Assembly: GCF_004212215.1 (NCBI RefSeq)
Contig: NZ_QVFV01000001.1
Span: 506,814-570,813 of the forward strand
DNA from: Leptolyngbya iicbica LK
GTDB taxonomy: Bacteria; Cyanobacteriota; Cyanobacteriia; Phormidesmidales; Phormidesmidaceae
Length of the DNA stretch: 64,000 bases
Direction: 5' to 3'
Position numbers and translations under genes: made by a program
In this document: positions 18,395 to 26,613 of the stretch, in pieces
Layout: every line of letters starts with the position of its first letter
Position numbering within the stretch: position 1 is the stretch's first letter
The notes under the pieces: generated by a model
What the model saw: only the letters and a program-made list of their open reading frames with translations
Databases searched by the model: none
Told to the model about the DNA's origin: nothing

Positions 18395-18840
18395 AAGTCT
18401 TGACAACCTCGGACGGAGATGGTGTAAGCCGTGTTGTTTTCACCGCTGACACTCGTGTTGATTAAGAATGGCAGCTCGCCAGTCGGTGACACGAACCAGC
18501 GTGAATACAACTGGTTCGGGGTGACGTCACCGCCCGAGGAAAATACGGTCGCTTGAGCGCCACTGCTATAGCGAAAGTTGACTTGCGCATCATAGCGGGC
18601 TCGATTTTCGGGCACAAAGCTCACCTCAAAAAAGCGCAGTCCACTATTGGGGGGTACCGAAAAATCAGTGTGCATATTGCCAGGGCCTAAGAAGCCCACC
18701 CGAATTTGTTTCCGAATTTGCGTTTGGCCGCTGGTGACTTCTTGCAAGTCGACGCAGTTGCTCTGAGCCATCGCTTTGGCGGGCAACAAAGCGCCTAAGC
18801 TGCCCAATAGGGCCAGTCCGACTAAATATGCTTTTTTCAC
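18391..18840 (-). CDS. Small secreted protein of unknown function
   Basis: 149-residue precursor with a clear Sec signal peptide: basic KKAYLVGLALLGSLGALLPAKAMA, cleavage probably after AMA near residue 26. The mature part is about 120 residues, with two Cys (CVDL near its start and RGCQDF at the end) that could form a disulfide. The pattern of short polar strands suggests a beta-sandwich. I choose GTG 18840 because AGGAGATCATT stands just before it; the longer frame to 18912 lacks such a site. I do not recognise the family. It converges on murF, overlapping its end by 4 bp. Confidence 0.6.
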   Translation of the reverse strand: MKKAYLVGLALLGSLGALLPAKAMAQSNCVDLQEVTSGQTQIRKQIRVGFLGPGNMHTDFSVPPNSGLRFFEVSFVPENRARYDAQVNFRYSSGAQATVFSSGGDVTPNQLYSRWFVSPTGELPFLINTSVSGENNTAYTISVRGCQDF

Positions 18841-19195
18841 AATGATCTCCTGATTGAGATAAGAGAAGTGCAAATAACAATACAAGACGGCATCGAACCA
18901 TCTTGATTTCATAAGATTTGCACAAGCATTTTCAAAAGAGATTTCATGGTCTATTGACAGGTGAGATGTGTTGGCGATGAAGGATAGTGGCTCCTGACAG
19001 GGGGCCAGTACTCTTTAAGATTGGTCTCACAACAGGCAGCTACAAGGCTGGCACAACGACGACTCCAGCCCGGTGACAGGGGACGTTGTGAGTAAGGCTA
19101 CCGCTGAGCGAGGAAAATCAAACCTTGAGGCCACGGACATAGGCTACGTCGGGTTGCGGCACACTGGAGGATGCCAATGCAATTTAATAGTTAGC
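18841..19195. other. 355-bp divergent intergenic region
   Basis: Separates the secreted-protein gene (minus) from the JAMM protease gene (plus) and must hold both promoters. It contains the AGGAG ribosome-binding site of the GTG start at 18840. A short GC-rich stretch at 19040-19180 shows no recognisable RNA motif. Confidence 0.35.
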
Positions 19196-19681
19196 GTGAC
19201 TTTAATCCTTCAGTCAGAGCAAATACAGTTGATGAAAGCCGAGGCGGCACAGAGCTATCCTGAGGAGTGTTGTGGCTTGCTGTTGGGGGTCTATGATGCC
19301 CGTCAAGAGCTGGCTCGGGTCACCGCAGTGATGCCAGTCGAGAATACCTGGACGGCAGCGGTCAATCCATTTGCCGAGGGCGATCGCTCTCAGTCTTCCC
19401 CCAGCAAACGCAATCGCTTTTGGATTGATCCCCAGATATTGCTTCAGGCCCAGCGCGAGAGTCGCGATCGCGGGTGGTCGATTGTCGGCATTTATCACTC
19501 GCATCCCGATCATCCTGCCGTGCCCTCCGAGCGCGATCGCCAGTTGGCCTGGTCCGGCTATTCCTATCCCATTCTCTCGATCACTGCCGAAGGGAAAGTG
19601 CAAATGCAGAGTTGGCGGTTGAATGACCGCGACCAATTTGTGACAGAAACAATCCAAACCGCTCGGCTAGACGAAAAATAG
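19196..19681 (+). CDS. JAMM/MPN+ metalloprotease
   Basis: 161-residue zinc metallopeptidase of the Mov34/MPN/PAD-1 superfamily, related to deubiquitinase-like and Mec+-type enzymes that cut C-terminal extensions from ubiquitin-fold proteins. The JAMM set is complete: Glu in YPEECCGLLLG near residue 19, then HSHPDHPAVPSERD, which fits H-x-H-x10-D exactly. A 30-residue insert (VNPFAEGDRSQSSPSKRNRFW) lies between them. The start is uncertain: GTG 19196 gives the normal family N terminus (LILQSEQIQLMKAEAAQ), ATG 19232 is a shorter alternative. No ThiS/MoaD or E1-like gene is adjacent. Confidence 0.85.
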   Translation: MTLILQSEQIQLMKAEAAQSYPEECCGLLLGVYDARQELARVTAVMPVENTWTAAVNPFAEGDRSQSSPSKRNRFWIDPQILLQAQRESRDRGWSIVGIYHSHPDHPAVPSERDRQLAWSGYSYPILSITAEGKVQMQSWRLNDRDQFVTETIQTARLDEK

Positions 19682-19709
19682 GGGCGCTAGGCCAGTCGCC
19701 TAACGCCCC
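19681..19709 (-). terminator. Terminator after the comFB-type gene
   Basis: Stem GGGGCGCTAGG (19681-19691) with CCTAACGCCCC (19699-19709), one mismatch, 7-base loop. Read on the minus strand it is followed by TATTTTT (19680-19674), so it most likely ends minus-strand transcription from the ComFB gene. It sits exactly in the convergent junction with the JAMM gene. Confidence 0.7.
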
Positions 19710-19731
19710 ATGCGTAGTCATCACCATGACC

Positions 19732-20289
19732 TTATTGCGAAGCGCCTTGGGTTTCGGGTGAAAATTTGTGGGCGTAATCTTGCAACAGATCAGTGACTTG
19801 GCCCAGAACGCTTTCGCCAGCGGTTCCTTTGGTCAACGATCGCCGCTCAGGATAAAAGTCAGGCTGATTGAGGCTGCGGGCAATCGCTTCCTTCACTTGA
19901 TCCGCAATCAGCGCCGACAATTCCACCTTGGCATTATTGCGCTGGAAGGAAGCCCCTTCCTCCGTCGTCGCGTAAAGCGGTGGCAGCCGATTGAGCGCGT
20001 AGGCGGCAATATCGCCCAAATCTAACGTGGTGTCAGAATTGGACTCGATCTCGGCGACACGAGCGATCGCTTCGGTGAGCACCAATTCTTCCATCACGTT
20101 AATGAATTGCTTGCGGGGAACCGCGACGACTTCGCCAGTCAACAAAGCCCCCATTAAGCGATCGAGGGCCATGTACTCTTCGATCGAGAGTTCGGAAGCG
20201 GTGTCACAAATTCGCCCAACTTCTGCTTCCATCGCGGGAGTTAAATAGCCATCTTGGAGGGCTTGCTCAACAATCTTTTCAATGCTCAT
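19732..20289 (-). CDS. ComFB family protein (late competence development)
   Basis: 185-residue soluble helical protein. The ComFB domain occupies about residues 35-120 (MALDRLMGALLTGEVVAVPRKQF, NVMEELVLTEAI, DIAAYALNRLPPLYATTEEG). The pattern of a late-encoded ALNRLPPLY segment followed by a variable tail is the family mark. Published work on cyanobacterial ComFB proteins describes binding of cyclic di-nucleotides (c-di-GMP, c-di-AMP) and links to motility or natural competence; whether this copy binds them cannot be read from the sequence. It is monocistronic with its own terminator. Confidence 0.85.
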   Translation of the reverse strand: MSIEKIVEQALQDGYLTPAMEAEVGRICDTASELSIEEYMALDRLMGALLTGEVVAVPRKQFINVMEELVLTEAIARVAEIESNSDTTLDLGDIAAYALNRLPPLYATTEEGASFQRNNAKVELSALIADQVKEAIARSLNQPDFYPERRSLTKGTAGESVLGQVTDLLQDYAHKFSPETQGASQ

Positions 20290-20814
20290 GGATTCTCTAA
20301 CGCTCCGTTTGCGTCATCAATATTGTTGGGGGAAAGTTGCAACCAGAACATGCCAAGATTTTTCGACACACCTTCTGGAACGGGTTTATTGTGCCCCATG
20401 CTACGGGAAACCTGACACGATGATTAACTTTCCTAGCATCTCGTAAACCCAGGTCAACCTGCTCGGTTAATTTCAGAGTGCCCAGCTGAGATCCAAGGTA
20501 TCCGAAAGTTCAGGGCAGTAAGCCGCTATCGCCCTAGGTTTCGTCCACGCCAGAAGGCGAATAACGACACCCGGGGCGGGATTGACGCCTTTTCATGCAA
20601 AATCTAAAGAGATACTGAAGGATTGCCCCATGGGCAAGTAGCTTGAGTCACCGCTAGGGCGATCCACGCAGCTCCCAGGCCTACATGGCTAGACACAAGA
20701 TAGCGCGGTTGAAGCCGGTGCGGTATGCACGATTTGCAATGCATCTTGAAGTTGGCCCGGCAGCGATCGCCCCACCGTGGCTTATAAATAGAACGGGCGA
20801 TCGGGCGTAAATGG
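20290..20814. other. 525-bp divergent intergenic region
   Basis: Upstream of both the ComFB gene (minus) and the DUF1622 gene (plus). No open frame with family sequence, no tRNA, no recognisable riboswitch or small RNA. I see nothing further in it. Confidence 0.4.
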
Positions 20815-21243
20815 ATGGAACCGGAATTATTGCAAGGTTGGGAACACGGTCTGAACTGGGTGGTGGCCTGGGCCAAAATCATCCTCGAATCAATTTCTGT
20901 GTTTTGCGTGATATTTGGCTTAGTCAAAACGGGGCAGCTCATCGGGCAAACGCGGCGACGGATGCGGCGCGGTGAAGAGTTTCCCTTTAACCAAGTTCGT
21001 CTCAAGTTTGGTCTGTGGCTGGCGATCGCGCTGGAGTTTCAACTCGGAGCGGATGTGTTGGCAACGACGGTGACACCCAGCACCGAAGACTTAATTCGGT
21101 TGGCGATTATTGCGATCGTGCGGACGTTCCTGAACTACTTCTTGGGCAAGGAATTGGAAGCGGAGATGGAATTAGACCATCGCCAACAAGAGCATCAAGC
21201 CCGCATGGCAGCCACCTATGGTTCGCCTGCCGAAAACGGTTGA
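20815..21243 (+). CDS. DUF1622 family membrane protein
   Basis: 142-residue inner-membrane protein with about three transmembrane segments (residues 16-40, 60-78 and 85-104). The family pattern is visible: LNWVVAWAKIILESISVFCVIFGLV, RLKFGLWLAIALEFQLGADVLATTVTP and DLIRLAIIAIVRTFLNYFLGKELE. The middle loop is strongly basic (GQTRRRMRRGEEF), consistent with a cytoplasmic position. Function is unknown for the family; members are common in cyanobacteria and other bacteria. ATG 20815 overlaps an out-of-frame ATG four bases earlier. Confidence 0.85.
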   Translation: MEPELLQGWEHGLNWVVAWAKIILESISVFCVIFGLVKTGQLIGQTRRRMRRGEEFPFNQVRLKFGLWLAIALEFQLGADVLATTVTPSTEDLIRLAIIAIVRTFLNYFLGKELEAEMELDHRQQEHQARMAATYGSPAENG

Positions 21244-21326
21244 ACAGGAACCAGGGGACTGCGATCGCCACCCCAAAAGGCGGCAGTCTTTTGGGCGTTA
21301 CATGCCAGTCGCGTTCCCTATCGTTG

Positions 21327-21347
21327 GGGTTGGGCAGTGCCCAACCC
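21327..21347. terminator. Perfect 9-bp hairpin in convergent junction
   Basis: GGGTTGGGC, loop AGT, GCCCAACCC. It lies between the plus-strand DUF1622 gene and the minus-strand SulP gene. There is no T tail on either side, so it may be a processing or stabilising hairpin, or a small dispersed palindrome, and not a classical terminator. Confidence 0.4.
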
Positions 21348-21394
21348 GTACAAGTTGTTGGCTATGCCGAGGAAGTTCTGCCAGCACACGAACC

Positions 21395-23665
21395 CTATTG
21401 CATGACACGCAGTTGCTCACCTCGGCGAATGAGGCTGTCGCAGAGCAATTCCACAATATGACGCTGGAGGGCAGTCACCAAATCGGGATCAGTTGCCTGC
21501 ATTTGTTGGTAAGCCGTTGGCGTCAGCGCAAACAGGTGGCAGGGGGTTTTGGTGATGACCGCAGTGGATAGCGGCACCTTGTTGTAAAAGCGCATTTCCC
21601 CCAATAGTTGACCGCTGGCGCAGGTTTGCAGGCGTTTGGTGCGGCCATCTTCGAGTTCTAACAAGACATCGACCTGACCCGACTCAATGAAATAGAGGTT
21701 CGCGGGTTGCTCTTCTGCATAGAGAGAATGGCCAGCGGGCACCGAGTGCGCTGTCAGATAGGGCAAAAAACGGGCTACCTGGGCCGAGGTAAGAAATTGC
21801 TGTTCTAGGAGTGCGGACAGGCTGGCGGGAGCATCGGCTGGCAGATCAGCTTGGGTCAGAATTTGCTGTTCGCACCAGGCCAATCCCCGATCTAAGTCGG
21901 TCAAGACTTGGCAGCGATCGCTGCCAAAATCCAAGCCTTGTCCCCGTTCCAATGCCTGTTCACACTCCGGCAAGAGATTGGTCAGCACCAGGGTGAAATT
22001 TTCCTGGCGGGCGAGCTTCAGAATTTTGTTAAAGGTGAGGACAGCGGAGGAGTCGAGCCCCGTTACCTGGCGAAAATCGATCACGACGTAACGGAGGGGC
22101 ACGGCGGCAGAGGTGCTTTCAGATGCCGTCGCGGATTGAGTGAGGCGATCGCGCACCTTGTTCAACAAATAATTAGCCGTCCCAAAAAAGAGAAAGCCTT
22201 GCAGCTCTAACGCATAAATTTGGTCGCCCTGCTGGGCCAGCAGCGCCGCTTGCTCAGGAGTCCGGTTCAGAGTGTTGCTGCGCCCAGTGGCCCCCGAAAA
22301 CACCTGCTTCGCCACATCGACCTGGCTGTAGCGATACATAAACAGCACCACGGTGATGACAAAGCCGACGGTAATCCCTGCAAGAAACCCGACCCAGTCG
22401 ATCAACACCAGCGTGACCAAAACCGTCAAATAATCGCTCAGCGGCAGTTTGAAATATGCCTGATACAGCCACTGCCACAGCAGCGAGAGACCGAGATAGA
22501 GAATCAGGCTGCCAAGCACCGCTTTGGGCAGATAAGCCAAAAAGGCCGAGCCAAGAGCGAGGACGGCTATAGAGGGCAGCACCGCGATGAGCCCTGTCAG
22601 GCGATAGTTCGCCGCCAGATTATTCACGAGCAGCGTACTGGGGAGGGCTTGAGTGCCGCCCATGCCGCTGCCGAACCCCGACAGCAGATTTGCCAGCCCG
22701 ACGGATTTCATCTCGCGATTGAGGCTGAGGTCGCGCCCCACGATCAGCTCAATGCTGCTGTTGCTGAGCAGCAGCGATAACAGGGTGACGAACATCACTG
22801 TTACTAAACTGTCGGCCTGATGGGCGATCGCCCCCCACTGAATTTGGGCGATCGCGGATACCGTGAGCGGTTGCCAGAGCTGTGACCCGTCAGGAAAGGG
22901 GCCGAGTAACCAGCCCGCAGCACGGGCCTGGTCGAGGGAAATATCTGCCAGTTGCAATGCGCCGAAAAAGCTCGCAGTGCAGACGAGCAGCGTGGCTGGC
23001 ATCACCCAAAACTGCTGCCAGCGACGGGTGGCAATGAGGAGGGCGATCGCAAAGCCAACGCCCGGTAGCCATCCCCACAACACCGTTGGCTGGGCCAAAT
23101 CTCCGAGCAGGGCAGCATCGAGCGGGCGACCCGTAGTGATTTGCACAAAGCCTTTCGTCAAGAGCCAGCCCGTCCCCGCCATGAAGCCCCCGACCACGGG
23201 ATACGGCACAAACCGAATGCGATCGCCCTGCCGCAACAGTCCCAAAATCAGCAGCAGGCTACCCGTCAGTAGCGCACTGAGAGCGATCGCCGCTAGCACC
23301 GTTACTAACGCCACCTCCGCGTCAGCCTCGGCTAACTCGGCGGCAATGTCGGCGGCCATCAGCGCCAGTATCGTCGTCGGTGCGGCTAAGGGGGTGGCGA
23401 TCATGCCGGGGAGGCCGCTGGTGAGGGCGACGACGCCCAACGTCATGCCCGTGCTGAAAACGGTCATACCCAGCCCCGTCGGCAGATGCAGCGCCAGCGT
23501 GCCGGAAAAAATTAGGCTGGCATAGGAGATGGCACGAATCACCCCGATAATGCCCGTGACCAATCCCGCTGATAGGCTGGCGATCCAAACTTCCGGTTGC
23601 ATCCACAGCTGCAATCGCTGCCATAGTGCGGTGGCAACTGCGGGGCGATCGGCAAATGACTGCAT
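21395..23665 (-). CDS. SulP/SLC26 anion transporter with STAS and cyclic-nucleotide-binding domains
   Basis: 756-residue protein with three parts. Residues about 30-425 form the SulP membrane domain (SAGLVTGIIGVIRAISYASLIFSG, PYPVVGGFMAGTGWLLTKG, SGFGSGMGGTQALPSTLLVNNLAA). Residues about 440-590 hold a STAS domain with FRQVTGLDSSAV. Residues about 620-745 are a cNMP/CRP-type domain (VPAGHSLYAEEQPANLYFIE to GQLLGEMRFYNKVPLSTAVI). SulP proteins carry sulfate, bicarbonate, molybdate or dicarboxylates. The cNMP domain suggests control by a cyclic nucleotide, or a structural role if the ligand residues have been lost; the phosphate-binding cassette GEMRFYNKVPLSTAV is non-canonical (no RxAS). Confidence 0.88.
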   Translation of the reverse strand: MQSFADRPAVATALWQRLQLWMQPEVWIASLSAGLVTGIIGVIRAISYASLIFSGTLALHLPTGLGMTVFSTGMTLGVVALTSGLPGMIATPLAAPTTILALMAADIAAELAEADAEVALVTVLAAIALSALLTGSLLLILGLLRQGDRIRFVPYPVVGGFMAGTGWLLTKGFVQITTGRPLDAALLGDLAQPTVLWGWLPGVGFAIALLIATRRWQQFWVMPATLLVCTASFFGALQLADISLDQARAAGWLLGPFPDGSQLWQPLTVSAIAQIQWGAIAHQADSLVTVMFVTLLSLLLSNSSIELIVGRDLSLNREMKSVGLANLLSGFGSGMGGTQALPSTLLVNNLAANYRLTGLIAVLPSIAVLALGSAFLAYLPKAVLGSLILYLGLSLLWQWLYQAYFKLPLSDYLTVLVTLVLIDWVGFLAGITVGFVITVVLFMYRYSQVDVAKQVFSGATGRSNTLNRTPEQAALLAQQGDQIYALELQGFLFFGTANYLLNKVRDRLTQSATASESTSAAVPLRYVVIDFRQVTGLDSSAVLTFNKILKLARQENFTLVLTNLLPECEQALERGQGLDFGSDRCQVLTDLDRGLAWCEQQILTQADLPADAPASLSALLEQQFLTSAQVARFLPYLTAHSVPAGHSLYAEEQPANLYFIESGQVDVLLELEDGRTKRLQTCASGQLLGEMRFYNKVPLSTAVITKTPCHLFALTPTAYQQMQATDPDLVTALQRHIVELLCDSLIRRGEQLRVMQ

Positions 23666-23797
23666 AGAGACACATCCAGCGATTCAGGGCACGCCGGGCA
23701 TAATGATGCTGCGCGGACAGCTAGCTACGCACCGGGTTATCCATTCACTACCGCATCGGGAGCCACGCTTGGTGTAGCCAGTTCCACAGTTTGGCCG

Positions 23798-24904
23798 TCA
23801 GCTCGCCGAGGCCGCCGTGACGGCGCTATAGCGGACAAAGTGCAAGCCGCTGTAGAGGTGAAAGGTGGGATCCCAGTTGCTTTCTTTGACGCGGGCCAGA
23901 TCTAACTGGGGATTGAGCGGTGGCAGCAGGTCAATAAACTCGATCGCACTATCCCCAAATTTGCTAAAGCCGTCGTGGGTTGGCCCGGTGACACGATCTC
24001 GCAGGTACTGCACCAAGGCTTGCCACTGGGGCCGCATGGCTAACCCTTTATCGGGAATGGCCTCGGCATTCGGCAGCGGATTGCCCTGACGAAAATCGTA
24101 GGTGCGATCGCACAGGCGCAACACACAGCGCCGTCCATGGCAGTGCAAATCAATCACTTCGGCGTAGTCCTGGGTCTTTTCGGCACGCTTCAATTTGCGC
24201 CAAGCGCCTAAATCCACCACGGACTCAAACAGCGGAATCTGCCCCATAACCAGTTGGGTGACTTCGCTCCAGTCGAAGGCGATCGCGCCCATTTGGCCGT
24301 CGGCATTCACACAAATCACTTCGGCCTGGGGTTCAACCCGTCGAAAGTTTTGCACCCGAAAGACTGGCAAATTTTTGATCTCAGCCTGTTTCACCCAAAA
24401 GGCGGGCATCTGCGCCTCGGTCAAGGCACGACTGTAATATTGCAAATCGCCCACGGGGCCAACTCGATAGAGTCGCCATTCGCGGCTGGGCACCTGCAAC
24501 CGCGCCATATAAGCATCAATGCCCATGACTTTGGCGAGGCCCTGGGCGGCGGCTTGTCGCTGCTCTCCGGCCACGGGTTCTAAGCACATGAGGCCGGGCG
24601 CTTGGCCCTCGGGCTGGGCGCGGGCGGTTTCTAGGGCGTGCTCTTTGGCTTGGGCGATGCTGGCCTGCACCCGCTGAATGCCCTGTCGCGCTTGAGACAT
24701 GATTTTGGCATTGGTGACCTGCCGCAAAACCGCGAGATAGGCTTTCTCCGCCTGCTCCCACCGCTCGGTCGCTTCTTGATATTTCCCCGCCATCAGCAAA
24801 AAGTGGGGATCTTTGGCGTCCTGCTGTTTCCACTGCTGGAGCAATTTGGCCGCCGTGCGAAAGTCCTTTTTTTCCAGGGCGGTGGCGATCGCGTCTTGCA
24901 TCAC
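23798..24904 (-). CDS. TPR-like protein of unknown function
   Basis: 368 residues. The N-terminal 80 residues contain about two tetratricopeptide-like units (ALEKKDFRTAAKLLQQWKQQ, KDPHFLLMAGKYQEATERWEQAEKAYLAVL), then a helical linker and a 250-residue domain I cannot name. That domain contains EVICVNADGQMGAIAFDWSEV, VIDLHCHGRRCVLRLCDRTYDF and a conserved-looking end DPTFHLYSGLHFVRYSAVT. No signal peptide or membrane segment. Start is ATG 24904 or the next codon, ATG 24901. It follows sbcD on the same strand by about 65 bp and may be cotranscribed. Confidence 0.7.
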   Translation of the reverse strand: MMQDAIATALEKKDFRTAAKLLQQWKQQDAKDPHFLLMAGKYQEATERWEQAEKAYLAVLRQVTNAKIMSQARQGIQRVQASIAQAKEHALETARAQPEGQAPGLMCLEPVAGEQRQAAAQGLAKVMGIDAYMARLQVPSREWRLYRVGPVGDLQYYSRALTEAQMPAFWVKQAEIKNLPVFRVQNFRRVEPQAEVICVNADGQMGAIAFDWSEVTQLVMGQIPLFESVVDLGAWRKLKRAEKTQDYAEVIDLHCHGRRCVLRLCDRTYDFRQGNPLPNAEAIPDKGLAMRPQWQALVQYLRDRVTGPTHDGFSKFGDSAIEFIDLLPPLNPQLDLARVKESNWDPTFHLYSGLHFVRYSAVTAASAS

Positions 24905-24970
24905 GGGCCTCGTCTCCGGGGTGAAATGGCTCTATTTTAAGCTTGTCCCCAGAGAACTGCCGAGGAACAG

Positions 24971-26269
24971 TTATAGGAGCCGCAGTTGCCGCGAGGCGTC
25001 GTCCTCTGGGGGAGGGGTGTCAACCGCTACATCCGTCGAAGGGTCTGGCTCGTAGGGCGTATCTTCGAGCAGGGCTTGGGCGGCGGCAGTCATGTCAGCA
25101 GCGAGTTCCGCTAGATCGTCACGATTGTTCAAATAGGTTTGCAGCGCGGCGATGGGGTCGAGGCTGTCGCCCGGCGTGAGTTCGGGCAGGCGCGATCGCC
25201 CTTGGGGCGACACCATTTGCGGATGAATGGTGTAGGTATGGGCCGTCGCTAACGCTTCATAGAGGGCGGCGTTGTCCAGTTCATCCATTTGGTCGGGGCG
25301 GAGGCTATACATCAGCCGCACGACGGCATCGGTGAGGTCATGTTGGGAGATCGCTTTCAACAACTGGTCTTGGGGGCGATCGCGTTTGGTCAGATCCGCC
25401 TTGATGGTGAGAAAGGGGCGCACCGGCAGCGGACAAAATTCCACCTGGGTTGTGCCTTTGGCGACCTCTGCCCACACATACCCCTTCGGTTCCTCCGCCT
25501 CGCTGAAATCGACCCGCTCGATGCTGCCGGGATAGACCACTGGCGGCGACTCGCACAAAATCTGGTGTTTGTGGACATGGCCCAATGCCACATAGTCAAA
25601 GCAGGGCCGCGCCAGCAGCGCCATCGGCACATTAAAGCCTCGCCCCACTGCGAGAAATTTCTCCGCCCCAAAACTGGCGGTATCCGTCATCAAGTGGGCC
25701 AGCAAAATGGTCGGAATATCCGGATCGAGGCGGCGAATTTCCCCCTCCAGGGCCACCCGTAACCGCTCCAGCAATTGTTCGTTAACCTGCGCCATCGATA
25801 ACCCTTCCATCTCGGGACGGGTGAGCAGCACCGAGGGCGTCAGCCAGGGCAGCGTGACGATTTGCACCGGGCCACCCGCCGTCTCCACCCGATGGGTGGC
25901 GAGGCGATCGCCCACAATCACCCCCGGCACTCCCAACGTGCGATAGATGCAGAGACTCGCGCCCCCCTGTCCCTGAGCATGTTGGTCATGGTTGCCCACC
26001 AGTAACACCGTGGGAATGCCCGCATCCGCCAAGCGCCGAAATTGTCCGGCAAAAGCCTGCTGCACCAGCGGCGGCGGTGTGGCATCGGGAAAGGCATCAC
26101 CGCCAAACAGCACGAGGTCAGCAGGTTCGGCGATCGCGCGATCAATACAGCGACTCAACGTCGTCACGAAATCTTCCAGTCGCGTGTTCATCCCCGTTTC
26201 AGGATTCATGCGCCCGTGGGCAAAGCCGCTGCCCATGTGAATGTCGGACAAATGTAGCACCGTCACCAT
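24971..26269 (-). CDS. sbcD: SbcD-type metallophosphoesterase (DNA repair exonuclease)
   Basis: 432-residue Mre11/SbcD-family nuclease subunit. The five-motif calcineurin-like phosphoesterase core is visible: HLSDIHMG at the N terminus, VLFGGDAFPD, LLVGNHDQHAQG, LLAHLMTD near residue 190 and ALGHVHKHQ near 228. The rest forms the capping region, with a Pro/Asp-rich tail. With the SMC-like ATPase SbcC it opens hairpins and protein-blocked DNA ends, but no sbcC is adjacent. I chose ATG 26269 (MVTVLHLSDIH) because the first motif normally lies within ten residues of the start; the extra upstream codons are unlike the family. Confidence 0.87.
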   Translation of the reverse strand: MVTVLHLSDIHMGSGFAHGRMNPETGMNTRLEDFVTTLSRCIDRAIAEPADLVLFGGDAFPDATPPPLVQQAFAGQFRRLADAGIPTVLLVGNHDQHAQGQGGASLCIYRTLGVPGVIVGDRLATHRVETAGGPVQIVTLPWLTPSVLLTRPEMEGLSMAQVNEQLLERLRVALEGEIRRLDPDIPTILLAHLMTDTASFGAEKFLAVGRGFNVPMALLARPCFDYVALGHVHKHQILCESPPVVYPGSIERVDFSEAEEPKGYVWAEVAKGTTQVEFCPLPVRPFLTIKADLTKRDRPQDQLLKAISQHDLTDAVVRLMYSLRPDQMDELDNAALYEALATAHTYTIHPQMVSPQGRSRLPELTPGDSLDPIAALQTYLNNRDDLAELAADMTAAAQALLEDTPYEPDPSTDVAVDTPPPEDDASRQLRLL

Positions 26270-26329
26270 CGCGTCGCCCTCAAGAGTACAGATGCACTCA
26301 CCAGTGTACTCACTCTCGACAAACTGCAC

Positions 26330-26434
26330 CTTAGGAATGGGAATTTAATGATGTGTGAACAGCCATCTTGGCTGTCTAAGAGCAAGAAAATGTCTATCCG
26401 ACAAAACTTGAATTTTAAATTCCCGATTCCTTAG
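26330..26434 (+). repeat. Double-hairpin dispersed repeat, copy 2
   Basis: 105 bp. Ends CTTAGGAATGGGAATTT and AAATTCCCGATTCCTTAG form terminal inverted repeats. The first internal hairpin (ACAGCC/GGCTGT) is intact; the second is decayed (AGCAAGAAAATGTCTATCC). Same family as 10140, 37501, 44752 and 61189. Confidence 0.82.
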
Positions 26435-26456
26435 CGATCAAAAATCACCCGCAGCA

Positions 26457-26519
26457 AGGGGACGCTTCCCTTGTATCACTCCCGACTGTGCTGGGTCCTC
26501 CGGTAGGGAAGCGTCCCCT
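26457..26519. repeat. Perfect 15-bp-arm hairpin
   Basis: AGGGGACGCTTCCCT (26457-26471) is an exact inverted repeat of AGGGAAGCGTCCCCT (26505-26519), with a 33-base loop. It resembles the hairpin at 14238-14303 in arm sequence and spacing. Confidence 0.75.
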
Positions 26520-26613
26520 GATCCCAGAGAGGACGGTTAACTCTTGACCTGACAACGTGCGCCAACCAGTAGGATGGAAACTATTGGAGTTTTGCTCAAA
26601 GGCTGACCGCGCC

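Larger units (their letters stand above)
26270..26613. other. 344-bp intergenic region made largely of repeats
   Basis: Between sbcD (minus) and aroB (plus). It holds one double-hairpin repeat (26330-26434) and one long-stem hairpin (26457-26519), annotated separately. The remaining sequence is short promoter-sized flanks. Confidence 0.6.

Noticed and set aside
18841-19195. Possible cobalamin-type riboswitch from GC-rich text near 19070-19180
   Set aside because: The conserved B12-box and pseudoknot sequences are missing.
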